From contig ONGR01000015.1 in the NCBI GenBank assembly GCA_900317425.1, forward strand, positions 1-45,735: a stretch of 45,735 nucleotides of DNA. The letters run 5' to 3'. The notes beneath the pieces are model-generated. The model was given only the letters and a program-made list of their open reading frames with translations. It was not told where the DNA came from and ran no database searches. This DNA comes from an uncultured Eubacteriales bacterium. GTDB taxonomy: Bacteria > Bacillota > Clostridia > Oscillospirales > Oscillospiraceae. A program made the position numbers and the translations under genes. Of this stretch, positions 1 through 6,583 are shown in pieces (positions within the stretch are counted from its first letter, which is position 1; every line of letters begins with the position of its first letter).

Positions 1-7
1 TTTCGCG

Positions 8-98
8 TGTTGCACTACTTTCCCGGAATTTAATTTTACGAGACTTTCGGAAACACGGAAGTTAATCGTGCAAACTGGAAGTTACTTTTGCAATCCAC
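8..98. repeat. Possible end of an IS21-like element (imperfect repeats)
   Basis: Two imperfect direct repeats, GGAAGTTAATCGTGCAA (57-73) and GGAAGTTACTTTTGCAA (77-93), lie next to an inverted relative at 8-27 that contains TGTTGCACTACTTTCC. Multiple terminal repeats of this kind are usual at the ends of IS21-family elements. Any transposase would lie left of the window, so this is a weak inference. No gene is visible in bases 1-235. Confidence 0.25.
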
Positions 99-158
99 CA
101 CGGAAACGGGACAGACAGGAATTAGTAGAAAAAATGCGTACAATATGCGCATAATATG

Positions 159-187
159 TTGACAATCAACGTATGATGTGCTATAAC
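159..187 (+). promoter_or_regulatory. SigA-type promoter of the antitoxin gene
   Basis: TTGACA (159-164) and TATAAC (182-187) are separated by exactly 17 bases. A small palindrome, TATGCGCATA (144-153), lies just upstream and could be an autoregulatory operator, as is usual for RelB-type antitoxins. The operator role is inferred. Confidence 0.75.
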
Positions 188-257
188 AGAGTCGACCGAG
201 AGGAGAATCACCCCCAGGCCAACCATTGACATTCTATTGATTTGGGAGGCAAGTATC

Positions 258-506
258 ATGGCAAAAGTGAGTACGAATATCGGATTGGACGAGGATCTGA
301 AGAAGGAAGCTCAGGAGCTGTTCGGCGAGTTGGGCTTGGATCTGACCACGGCGGTCACCATCTTCCTGAAGCAGTCGGTGCGGGAGGGCCGCATCCCCTT
401 CGCCATCCACAAGTATAAGCCCCAGGCACCGGTGGAGATGCACTATCCCACCCAGCCGTCTCAGATGATGGAGACCTTCGACGAGGTGGCCCGCCGCATG
501 GGCTGA
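258..506 (+). CDS. RelB/DinJ-family antitoxin, orphan
   Basis: The 82-residue product starts MAKVSTNIGLDEDLKKEAQ, a ribbon-helix-helix N-terminus followed by the conserved FGELGLDLTTAVTIFLKQSVREGRIPF segment shared by RelB/DinJ antitoxins; the acidic and aromatic C-terminal part would normally wrap the toxin. The ATG at 258 is chosen because GGGAGG (244-249) lies 8 bases upstream; a TTG at 237 lies before this site and is not used. RelB/DinJ proteins neutralise RelE/YafQ mRNA interferases and repress their own operon as DNA-binding dimers. No toxin gene follows: a strong terminator starts 16 bases after the stop and the next gene is a transposase. It may be a solitary antitoxin or act as a stand-alone regulator. 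Confidence 0.85.
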   Translation: MAKVSTNIGLDEDLKKEAQELFGELGLDLTTAVTIFLKQSVREGRIPFAIHKYKPQAPVEMHYPTQPSQMMETFDEVARRMG

Positions 507-522
507 GCAGAGAACCTAAAAG

Positions 523-556
523 AAAAGAGTCCCGGACAGCTGTCCGGGACTCTTTT
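523..556 (+). terminator. Rho-independent terminator after the antitoxin gene
   Basis: A perfect 17+17 bp inverted repeat centred on GGACAG/CTGTCC is followed by a T run (553-557). It closes the antitoxin transcript and rules out co-transcription with a downstream toxin. Bases 557-706 hold no gene or signal that I recognise. Confidence 0.85.
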
Positions 557-785
557 TATTTGACCATTCAAGGGTTCGGCTGGCATCGGGAGGAAAATCC
601 TGTGCTTGCGGACGAAAGCGCCCCTCTCCAAAGGACTGATGCCCGCGCGCGGACGGCAATAGTATCCAGTCAGCAGGCGTTCCGTGGAGACCCTTTTGCG
701 GGCTGCCGTTGATATGATACCCCAAAAGTAGACTGTAAAAGAAAGGACAAGTAGCTGTAGAATAGAGCCAAGGAGTGATTGAGAA

Positions 786-1247
786 ATGAAGAACGGCCCA
801 GCCTACAGCCATGAAGAAAAGATAGCAATTATCCGTGAACATGAAGAGGGACATAAGACACTTAAGGAAATTTGCGAGAAATATGGGATCAGCAAATCCT
901 ATCTATGCTTACTACTTAGGCGATACCGAGAAGAAGGAACAAAAGGGATTGCAGATACTCGGTATTATACCGCGGAGTATAAGTTGAGTGTAGTAAAGCG
1001 CCACTATGAGGATGCTGTACCCATAGCAGAATTAGTAAAAGAAACTGGCATTCAGTACCGCATGATCAAGGGCTGGCTAAGTGCGTATACCAAGAACGGT
1101 TATGACGGCCTGGTGACCAAGAAGCGCGGAAGGCCAAAGAGAGCAGAACCACAATCAGATGCAGAGCGAATACGGCAGTTGGAAATGGAAAATGAAGTTC
1201 TGCGTTCTTTTCTGGAAGAATGCGAGAGGTGGGATGCAAAGAGATAA
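786..1247 (+). CDS. IS3-family transposase OrfA (helix-turn-helix protein)
   Basis: The 153-residue protein has two predicted helix-turn-helix units, about residues 10-50 (motif LKEICEKYGISKSYLCLLLRRY) and 60-100 (motif VAELVKETGIQYRMIKGWLSAY, read approximately), a basic linker (KKRGRPKRA) and a C-terminal leucine-rich coiled coil (IRQLEMENEVLRSFLEE) typical of IS3 OrfA multimerisation. AAGGAG (770-775) lies 10 bases before the ATG. OrfA binds the element's ends and forms the N-terminal part of the OrfAB transposase. OrfB lies in the -1 frame and overlaps by 28 bases, as expected for the family, but no canonical A6G slippery heptamer is seen in the overlap; only the weak A-AAG at 1238-1241 is present. 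Confidence 0.9.
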   Translation: MKNGPAYSHEEKIAIIREHEEGHKTLKEICEKYGISKSYLCLLLRRYREEGTKGIADTRYYTAEYKLSVVKRHYEDAVPIAELVKETGIQYRMIKGWLSAYTKNGYDGLVTKKRGRPKRAEPQSDAERIRQLEMENEVLRSFLEECERWDAKR

Positions 1248-2089
1248 GGTTCCGCATGGTGTATCGCTTTAAGGATCGTTTTGCTTTAGGTGATCTGTGC
1301 CAGCTCTTGGACGTTTCCAGAAGCGGGTATTATAAGTGGCTGAAACGACAAGGACAGGCGGACAAGGATGAGCCTGTAGCTGAGTTGATCCGGCAGTGCC
1401 ACAGTAAAACGAGACGTACCTACGGTTACCGCAGGGTGAAGATCTGGCTGCTGCGCGAAACAGGACTGGTCATTAACCACAAAGCTGTTCTTCGTATTAT
1501 GCGGAAGTATAACCTGCTGGCGCTGCCCAAAAAGAAGCACTTCCGCCACTACAAGCTGGATACGTACCACCATTATGAGAATTTGCTGCAGCGAGACTTT
1601 TCTGCTTCCGGGCCGAATGAGAAGTGGTCTACAGATATCTCTTTCATTCCAACAGAAGAAGGGTTCCTGTATCTATCTGTCATTAAGGATCTCTACGACA
1701 AATCCATTGTAGCCTACCGATATGCAACACGACTCCAGACACGACTGGTAACAGATACGGTCTATGCGGCGCTGGGAAATACCAGCCCGGAAGACCACCC
1801 CATCCTGCATAGCGACAATGGAAGCCAGTATGCTTCGATTCCGTATTATCATGTAACTAAGAACAACGGGATCACACCGTCCATGTCGGCGGTTGGCTGT
1901 CCCTATGACAACGCCTGTGTCGAGAGTTTCTTCAGTCTGCTCAAAAATGAATGTATCTACCGAGCAAAACCCAAGACGATACGGGAGGCAATGGAGCTCA
2001 TAGATGACTACATATACTTTTACAACAACGAGCGTATACAACTGTCCAGTAAGATGACACCCATAGAGGTACGCCGTCTTGCTGTATAG
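1220..2089 (+). CDS. IS3-family transposase OrfB (DDE integrase core)
   Basis: This is the catalytic half of the transposase, 289 residues from its own ATG. An N-terminal HTH_21-like region (RRTYGYRRVKIWLLRETG) precedes an rve/RNase H fold with the DDE residues visible in order: the Asp of KWSTDISFIP, the Asp of HSDNGSQY and the Glu of NACVESFFSLLKNE, ending with the family's FYNNERIQ...TPIEVR tail. It can be made as an OrfAB fusion by -1 frameshifting or from the ATG at 1220, which overlaps the end of orfA. It has no truncation or internal stop. Its codon use and GC content are lower than those of neighbouring genes. Confidence 0.93.
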   Translation: MREVGCKEIRFRMVYRFKDRFALGDLCQLLDVSRSGYYKWLKRQGQADKDEPVAELIRQCHSKTRRTYGYRRVKIWLLRETGLVINHKAVLRIMRKYNLLALPKKKHFRHYKLDTYHHYENLLQRDFSASGPNEKWSTDISFIPTEEGFLYLSVIKDLYDKSIVAYRYATRLQTRLVTDTVYAALGNTSPEDHPILHSDNGSQYASIPYYHVTKNNGITPSMSAVGCPYDNACVESFFSLLKNECIYRAKPKTIREAMELIDDYIYFYNNERIQLSSKMTPIEVRRLAV

Positions 2090-2137
2090 CTGCCTGTCCA
2101 AAATAATTGTCTACTTGACAGGGGGCAGCTCACGTAT

Positions 2138-2172
2138 CTGTCCGTTTTTCGGGACAGCCCCTCTGCTAAACT
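2138..2172 (+). promoter_or_regulatory. Palindromic operator with promoter (copy 1)
   Basis: The 20-base sequence CTGTCCGTTTTTCGGGACAG (2138-2157) is an inverted repeat with CTGTCC/GGGACAG arms. A -10-like TAAACT (2167-2172) lies 17 bases after GTTTTT (2144-2149), so the palindrome covers the -35 position. The identical 20-mer with identical spacing occurs at 33784-33818. It probably controls the 30-residue peptide gene at 2205. The right end of the IS and its CGT duplication lie 2 bases upstream, so the insertion left the operator intact. Confidence 0.6.
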
Positions 2173-2204
2173 GGCCTCATCAAAGAGAGAAGGAGGGCAG
2201 AAAT

Positions 2205-2297
2205 ATGGAGTTTCTGACCTGGTTGTTTACCATCTGCGGCGCGGCTACGCTGGCCCGGGGCGTTATGGCGGTGATCGACGTGCTGGAAAAGGAATGA
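2205..2297 (+). CDS. 30-residue single-span membrane peptide, function unknown
   Basis: The ATG at 2205 follows an AGGAGG ribosome binding site (2190-2195 region) and opens a 30-codon frame. The peptide has one hydrophobic stretch of about 22 residues (LTWLFTICGAATLARGVMAVI) and an acidic tail ending LEKE. I do not recognise a family. Its size, single membrane span and dedicated palindrome-controlled promoter resemble small stress or regulatory membrane peptides, and a type I toxin-like role is possible but unsupported. The stop codon lies 1 base before the palindrome of the next promoter, so it is not obviously co-regulated with the lipid operon downstream. Confidence 0.55.
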   Translation: MEFLTWLFTICGAATLARGVMAVIDVLEKE

Positions 2298-2298
2298 A

Positions 2299-2327
2299 TT
2301 GACAGAATTCTGTCAATCGGTTATAAT
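2299..2327 (+). promoter_or_regulatory. Consensus promoter with perfect 18-bp palindromic operator
   Basis: TTGACA (2299-2304) and TATAAT (2322-2327) are both perfect consensus boxes with 17-base spacing. The -35 box is the left arm of the perfect palindrome TTGACAGAATTCTGTCAA (2299-2316). A homodimeric repressor bound there would block RNA polymerase, so the downstream lipid operon is predicted to be strongly expressed when derepressed. The regulator is not identified. The palindrome differs from the Rex and FapR consensus sites as I know them. Confidence 0.8.
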
Positions 2328-2374
2328 CTCTTGTTGTATGATTATGACCCGATTGGAAGGAGAATTCGACCATT

Positions 2375-3565
2375 ATGGATATTCTGGCAAAGTGCTATGA
2401 GCCTTCCCTGGCCAAGGAGTTGAAGGAGAAGGGTATCTACCCCTATTTTCATGCCCTGGAATCCCGCCAGGACGTGGAGGTCACGATGGAGGGCAAGCGC
2501 CGCATCATGCTGGGCTCTAACAACTATCTGGGCCTGACCATCCACCCCGAGATCATTGAGGCCGGCATCAAAGCCCTGGAGCGTTACGGCACCGGTTGCT
2601 CCGGCTCCCGTTTCCTCAACGGCACGCTGGAGATGCACCTGGAGCTGGAGGAGGAGCTGGGCAAGTTCCTGCGCAAGCCCGGCATCGTCACCTTTGGCAC
2701 CGGCTTCCAGTCCAACGTGGGCATCATCACCGCTCTGGTGGGCCGCCACGACTATATGATCTGCGACAAAGAGAACCACGCCAGCATCTACGCCGGCTGC
2801 CAGATGAGCTACGGCAAGATGCTCCGCTACCGTCACAGCGACATGGACGCTCTGGAGAAGTGCCTGCAGAAGGTGCCGGAGGACCACGGCGCTCTGATCA
2901 TCACCGACGGTGTGTTCTCCATGGGCGGCGACATTGCCAAGCTGCCGGAGATCTGCGCCCTGGCCAAAAAGTACGGCGCCCGGGTCATGGTGGACGACGC
3001 CCACGGTCTGGGCGTCCTGGGCGAGGGAGGCCGCGGCACCGCCAGCTACTTCGGCCTGGAGGATCAGGTGGACATCTATATGGGCACCTTCTCCAAGTCT
3101 CTGGCCTCTCTGGGCGGCTATATGGCCGCCAGCGCAGAGGTGGCCGACTTCGTGCGCCACAGCTCCCGTCCCTTCATCTTCTCCGCCTCCATCCCGCCGG
3201 CCAACTGCGCCACGGCCCTGGCCGCCCTGCGCTACCTGGAAGCCCATCCGGAGCTGCCGGAGCGGCTGAAGGAGCTGAGCCTCTATGCCAGACGCGGCAT
3301 GACGGAGCGGGGCCTGACCATCCGGGAGAGCGCTCTGAACGTCCCCACTCCCATCATTCCCATCTATACTTACGAGACCTATCGGACGCTGGACGTGGCC
3401 GCCAAGATCTACGACCGGGGCGTCTACGTGAATCCCACGCTGCCCCCCGCCACCCCGGAGGGCGAGGCCCTGCTGCGCACCAGCTATATGGCCACCCATA
3501 CCGAGGCCCTGCTGGATGAGGCCATGGATATCATTGCCGACGTGATGGTGAACGAACATGAGTAA
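2375..3565 (+). CDS. Alpha-oxoamine synthase, serine palmitoyltransferase-like
   Basis: This 396-residue PLP-dependent fold-type I enzyme condenses an amino acid with an acyl thioester and releases CO2. The N-terminal GIYPYFHALES segment, NNYLGL, GTGCSGSRFLNGT and SMGGDIAKLPEI closely resemble bacterial serine palmitoyltransferases, including those of Bacteroidetes as I remember them. Visible catalytic residues are H135 (KENHASI), D207 and H210 (VDDAHGLG) and the PLP lysine K241 (GTFSKSLAS). Each is offset by exactly 24 from H159/D231/H234/K265 of the Sphingomonas enzyme. The Sphingomonas R378 position reads Leu here (TLPPATP), while the conserved LLR arginine (R368) is kept. AAGGAG (2357-2362) precedes the ATG. 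The start of the reductase gene overlaps its stop. Alternatives are a KBL, BioF or cysteate acyltransferase relative; the absence of threonine dehydrogenase or bio genes argues against the first two. Confidence 0.82.
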   Translation: MDILAKCYEPSLAKELKEKGIYPYFHALESRQDVEVTMEGKRRIMLGSNNYLGLTIHPEIIEAGIKALERYGTGCSGSRFLNGTLEMHLELEEELGKFLRKPGIVTFGTGFQSNVGIITALVGRHDYMICDKENHASIYAGCQMSYGKMLRYRHSDMDALEKCLQKVPEDHGALIITDGVFSMGGDIAKLPEICALAKKYGARVMVDDAHGLGVLGEGGRGTASYFGLEDQVDIYMGTFSKSLASLGGYMAASAEVADFVRHSSRPFIFSASIPPANCATALAALRYLEAHPELPERLKELSLYARRGMTERGLTIRESALNVPTPIIPIYTYETYRTLDVAAKIYDRGVYVNPTLPPATPEGEALLRTSYMATHTEALLDEAMDIIADVMVNEHE

Positions 3566-4349
3566 GGTAGCGATCGTCACCGGAGGAACCTCCGGTATCG
3601 GAAAAGAAACGGCTCTGGCACTGCAGGCTGACGGCTATACCGTCTATGAGCTGAGCCGCCGCGCCGAGGGCGTGGCCGGCATGCGCCATATCCCCACGGA
3701 CATTACCAAAGAGGATATGGTGAACGCCGCCGTGGCAAAGGTGGTGGAGCAGGAGGGGCATATCGACGTCCTGGTGAACAACGCCGGCTTCGGCATTTCC
3801 GGCGCTATCGAGTTCACCAAAACCGAGGAGGCCAAGCGGCTCTTTGACGCCAATTTCTTCGGCATGGTCAATATGAACCGGGCGGTGATCCCCGTCATGC
3901 GTCAGCAGGGGAGCGGCCGCATCGTGAACCTCAGCAGCGTGGCGGCCCCCATCCCGATCCCGTTCCAGGCCTACTATTCCGCCACCAAGGCGGCGGTGAA
4001 TGCCTACACCATGGCCCTGGGCAATGAGCTGCGGCCCTTCGGCGTCACCGTCTGCGCGGTGCAGCCCGGCGATATCAAAACCGGCTTTACCGCCGCCCGG
4101 GAGAAGGTCATCGAGGGAGACGACGTGTACGACGGCCGCATCGCCCGCAGCGTGGGCCGCATGGAGCACGACGAGCAGACCGGCATGGACCCGGCTGTGG
4201 CAGGCAGGTTCATTGCAAGCGTGGCCCGGAAGCGGTCCGTCAAGCCCATCTATACCATCGGTTTTTCCTACAGTCTCTTCACCTTCCTGGTGCGGATCCT
4301 GCCCACCCGGACGCTGAACTGGCTGGTGGGACTGCTGTACGCCAAATAA
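3558..4349 (+). CDS. Short-chain dehydrogenase/reductase, 3-ketosphinganine reductase-like
   Basis: The 263-residue classical SDR has the cofactor motif TGGTSGIG (residues 8-15), NNAG, and the Ser-Tyr-Lys catalytic set (NLSSVA and YSATK). The last 35 residues (IGFSYSLFTFLVRILPTRTLNW...) are hydrophobic with basic residues and could sit on the membrane, as in FVT1/KDSR-type reductases. Its ATG overlaps the upstream stop in ATGAGTAA, so translation is coupled to the alpha-oxoamine synthase. From context the substrate is inferred to be the 3-keto product of that synthase, giving a sphinganine- or capnine-like amino alcohol. The SDR fold alone does not prove substrate. A strong terminator follows, so the operon has two genes. 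Confidence 0.78.
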   Translation: MSKVAIVTGGTSGIGKETALALQADGYTVYELSRRAEGVAGMRHIPTDITKEDMVNAAVAKVVEQEGHIDVLVNNAGFGISGAIEFTKTEEAKRLFDANFFGMVNMNRAVIPVMRQQGSGRIVNLSSVAAPIPIPFQAYYSATKAAVNAYTMALGNELRPFGVTVCAVQPGDIKTGFTAAREKVIEGDDVYDGRIARSVGRMEHDEQTGMDPAVAGRFIASVARKRSVKPIYTIGFSYSLFTFLVRILPTRTLNWLVGLLYAK

Positions 4350-4358
4350 GATGCACGT

Positions 4359-4398
4359 AAAAAAGTGCGCGGATTGTTGCTTCCGCGCACTTTTTTCT
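4359..4398 (+). terminator. Terminator of the lipid-synthesis operon
   Basis: A perfect 15-bp stem (4359-4373 / 4382-4396, core GTGCGCGGA/TCCGCGCAC) with an 8-base loop ends in six T. Its A-rich left arm could also stop transcripts entering from the convergent gene on the other strand. Confidence 0.85.
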
Positions 4399-4463
4399 TG
4401 TTTATTTCCGAGTTTTCCCGTAATACTCCGGACTTACTCTCATTGATTCCGAATTATTCCGCC

Positions 4464-5243
4464 TCAGGGCCGCTGGATGGGCCGGGGACAGACGGTGTCC
4501 GCCAGCGCCATGGCCTGCTCCTCAACGGAGAGCTGGGGAGCGGGGGTCTCTTCCTCCGCCTCGGCTTTTTCCTCCTTATGGCTCAGGAGCTTCCGGGAGG
4601 CGAAGCAGGCACAGGCGATCATCACCGCGCCGCCGATGAGCCGAGCAACCTGCCCGATGGGGGGATAGTCTTTCCAGAAAATGCTGAGCAGGGTATCGGT
4701 GGTACCCAGAACCGCCATGCCGATGACCACCAGCAGGATGTTCCGGGGACGGAGGATCTTCTTCCAGGGCACGTTGGGGAAGAGGGCCTTGGCGGTGAGG
4801 GCGAAGACCAGCACCGCCGCGACGGCGGCCAGCACCCAGGAGAGGATCTTGCCGCCGATGGGGGCCAGCGCCGCCTGCCACAGGAGGGACAGACCCGCGG
4901 TGATGGCCCAGCCGATCGCCCAGAGAGGGACGCCGATCAGCGCCCGGACACCGATGGGCAGGCCCAGGATCCAGCGGCGCACAGCGGGGAAGCGCTGGCG
5001 GCGATCTTCCTCCTCGTTATCGGAGGAGTCGCTGCCGCCGTCATCCACCAGGTCCGCCGTCTGGGCAGACAGGGTGTGGACCACCGGGGTGGGGGAGTTG
5101 CCGTTATCGTCGCCGTCCGGCGAGAGGAGATCGGCAGGGGAGTCGAAGGCGCCTCCCACCAGAACGCTGGCCGAGGCGGCGGCGGCCACGACGCCGACAG
5201 CCGCTTTCTTCTTCCACTCCGTATTTTTCTTCTTCTCTTCCAC
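4464..5243 (-). CDS. Membrane protein of unknown function
   Basis: The 259-residue product starts at a GTG (5243) preceded by GGGAGGG at 7 bases. It has a lysine-rich cytoplasmic N-terminus, a small hydrophobic Ala/Val segment (AAVGVVAAAASASVLVGGAF) that may be a signal anchor, and an acidic low-complexity linker rich in Asp and Ser (about residues 50-80). Four hydrophobic segments follow (around IGVPLWAIGWAITAGLSLLW, ILSWVLAAVAAVLVFAL, ILLVVIGMAVLGTTDTLL and LIGGAVMIACACF), then an acidic tail. I recognise no domain. It is monocistronic, convergent with the lipid operon, and divergent from rubrerythrin. Confidence 0.75.
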   Translation of the reverse strand: MEEKKKNTEWKKKAAVGVVAAAASASVLVGGAFDSPADLLSPDGDDNGNSPTPVVHTLSAQTADLVDDGGSDSSDNEEEDRRQRFPAVRRWILGLPIGVRALIGVPLWAIGWAITAGLSLLWQAALAPIGGKILSWVLAAVAAVLVFALTAKALFPNVPWKKILRPRNILLVVIGMAVLGTTDTLLSIFWKDYPPIGQVARLIGGAVMIACACFASRKLLSHKEEKAEAEEETPAPQLSVEEQAMALADTVCPRPIQRP

Positions 5244-5367
5244 GGAAAACCCTCCCTTCCGCTTGTTGGCCCCATTTTCCCACATTTTTTCCCGCTTTGC
5301 AAGAGAAATATGATTACAAAGCGATTACGGCTGATTCATGGAAAAATTGCAGAAATGAAAATAAGAA

Positions 5368-5396
5368 TTGCATTTTCGGGGAAAACTTGCTATAAA
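5368..5396 (+). promoter_or_regulatory. Promoter of the rubrerythrin gene
   Basis: TTGCAT (5368-5373) and TATAAA (5391-5396) are spaced 17 bases apart. No PerR-like box is visible around it. Confidence 0.65.
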
Positions 5397-5437
5397 TAAG
5401 ATGTACACACCAGAGAAAATGAAAGGAGCTTATGGAT

Positions 5438-5971
5438 ATGGAGCTGAAAGGCAGCAAGACCGAGCAGAATCTGCGGGACGCATTCGCCGGGGAGACCCAG
5501 GCCCGCAGTAAGTATGACTATTTTGCCTCTGTGGCCAAGAAGGAGGGCTACGAGCAGATCGCGGCTATCTTCCAGGCCACGGCCAACAACGAGAAGGAGC
5601 ACGCCAAGCTGTGGTTCAAGGCTCTGCAGGGCATCGGTACCACCACCGAGAACCTGGCCGCAGCCGCAGCCGGTGAGAACTACGAGTGGACCGATATGTA
5701 CGAGCGCTTCGCCCGGGAGGCCGAGGAGGAGGGCTTCACCCAACTGGCGGAACAGTTCCGCGGCGTGGCCGCCATTGAGAAGTCCCACGAGGAGCGCTAC
5801 CGCGCCTTGCTGGAGAACATCGAGATGCAGAAGGTGTTCGAGAAGAGCGAGGAGACCATGTGGGAGTGCCGCAACTGCGGCCATCTGGTCATGGGAAAGA
5901 AGGCTCCGGACGTGTGCCCGGTGTGCAACCACCCCCAGAGCTACTTTGAGGTCAGAAAAGAGAACTATTGA
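5438..5971 (+). CDS. Rubrerythrin
   Basis: The 177-residue protein protects anaerobes by reducing hydrogen peroxide to water with electrons from rubredoxin or NADH systems. The N-terminal ferritin-like four-helix domain shows diiron ligand motifs [28 protein letters not shown] and IEKSHEERY. The C-terminal rubredoxin-like domain has two CxxC knuckles (CRNCGH and CPVCNH) for one Fe(Cys)4 site. The ATG at 5438 is preferred because AAAGGAG (5422-5428) lies 9 bases upstream. The ATG at 5432 is in frame but only 3 bases from it. It is monocistronic with its own promoter. Confidence 0.95.
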   Translation: MELKGSKTEQNLRDAFAGETQARSKYDYFASVAKKEGYEQIAAIFQATANNEKEHAKLWFKALQGIGTTTENLAAAAAGENYEWTDMYERFAREAEEEGFTQLAEQFRGVAAIEKSHEERYRALLENIEMQKVFEKSEETMWECRNCGHLVMGKKAPDVCPVCNHPQSYFEVRKENY

Positions 5972-5982
5972 GTGATGAGAAG

Positions 5983-6012
5983 GAGGCGGGGAGCCGAAGC
6001 TCTCCGCCTCTT
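5983..6012 (+). terminator. Possible weak terminator after rubrerythrin
   Basis: GAGGCGGGGA (5983-5992) pairs with TCTCCGCCTC (6001-6010), including one G-T pair, across an 8-base loop. Only a short T-rich run follows, so some read-through into the Nudix gene is likely. Confidence 0.45.
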
Positions 6013-6022
6013 ATATGAAGCG

Positions 6023-6583
6023 ATGAACATTATCGAAGAGATCAAACGCTACATACCCGGCTGCCCCCAGGAGGAGCGGGACAGAGCCATGATGCTGGAC
6101 TTCCTGGCTTTGCACGGCGACGCCTTTGACCGCTCCAACACCGAGGCCCACATGACCGCCTCCGCCTGGGTCATCAGCCCGGATCGGACGAAGGTGGTCA
6201 TGTGCTACCACAACCTCTACAACAGCTGGTCCTGGACCGGTGGCCACGCCGACGGGGATCGGGATCTGCTTGCGGTGGCCATGCGGGAGGTCCGGGAGGA
6301 GACGGGGCTCCGCACCCACCCGGTGACAGATGGGATCTTCTCTCTGGAGAACCTGCACGTGGAGGCCCATATAAAGCGTGGCGTCCACGTGTCCGCCCAT
6401 ATCCACATGAACGTGACCTATCTTCTCCAGGCGGAGGACGAGACGCTGCGGCCCAAGCCGGATGAGAACAAGGCCGTCCGGTGGATGACACCCCGGGAGG
6501 CACTGGCCTCCTCCACGGAGCCGTGGATGGTGGAGCACGTCTATCGTAAGCTGGCGGAAAGGGCCAAACCATACATGAAATAA
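6023..6583 (+). CDS. Nudix hydrolase
   Basis: The 186-residue protein has a Nudix box from GHADGDRDLLAVAM to REVREETGL, whose REXXEE core carries the catalytic metal-binding glutamates. The box differs from the consensus GX5EX7REUXEEXGU in having Arg where the first Glu is expected. Nudix enzymes hydrolyse nucleoside diphosphate-linked compounds. The ATG at 6023 (MNIIEEIKRYIP) is chosen because upstream in-frame codons run through the putative terminator hairpin. No strong Shine-Dalgarno sequence is seen directly before it, so the start is uncertain. The substrate cannot be told from sequence. Confidence 0.85.
   Translation: MNIIEEIKRYIPGCPQEERDRAMMLDFLALHGDAFDRSNTEAHMTASAWVISPDRTKVVMCYHNLYNSWSWTGGHADGDRDLLAVAMREVREETGLRTHPVTDGIFSLENLHVEAHIKRGVHVSAHIHMNVTYLLQAEDETLRPKPDENKAVRWMTPREALASSTEPWMVEHVYRKLAERAKPYMK

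Larger units (their letters stand above)
710..2132 (+). mobile_element. IS3-family insertion sequence (IS150-like), complete
   Basis: The element carries overlapping orfA and orfB. Its ends are imperfect inverted repeats: 710-733 reads TGATATGATACC...AAGTAGAC and the reverse complement of 2109-2132 reads TGAGCTGCCCCC...AAGTAGAC, matching at 15 of 24 positions and both starting with TG. It is flanked by the 3-bp direct repeat CGT (707-709 and 2133-2135), consistent with the 3-4 bp duplications of IS3-family transposition. Its GC content is clearly lower than that of the flanking chromosome, which points to acquisition from elsewhere. Both reading frames are intact, so it may still be mobile. 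Confidence 0.8.

Noticed and set aside
144-158. 15-base near-match (one mismatch, reverse orientation) between the antitoxin promoter and 45410-45424
   Set aside because: AT-rich matches of this length with one mismatch are expected by chance among all pairs in 45 kb, and the second site is not placed relative to a gene start in the same way.
237-257. Upstream TTG start for the antitoxin gene
   Set aside because: It lies before the GGGAGG ribosome binding site; the ATG at 258 has ideal spacing and gives the family's usual N-terminus.
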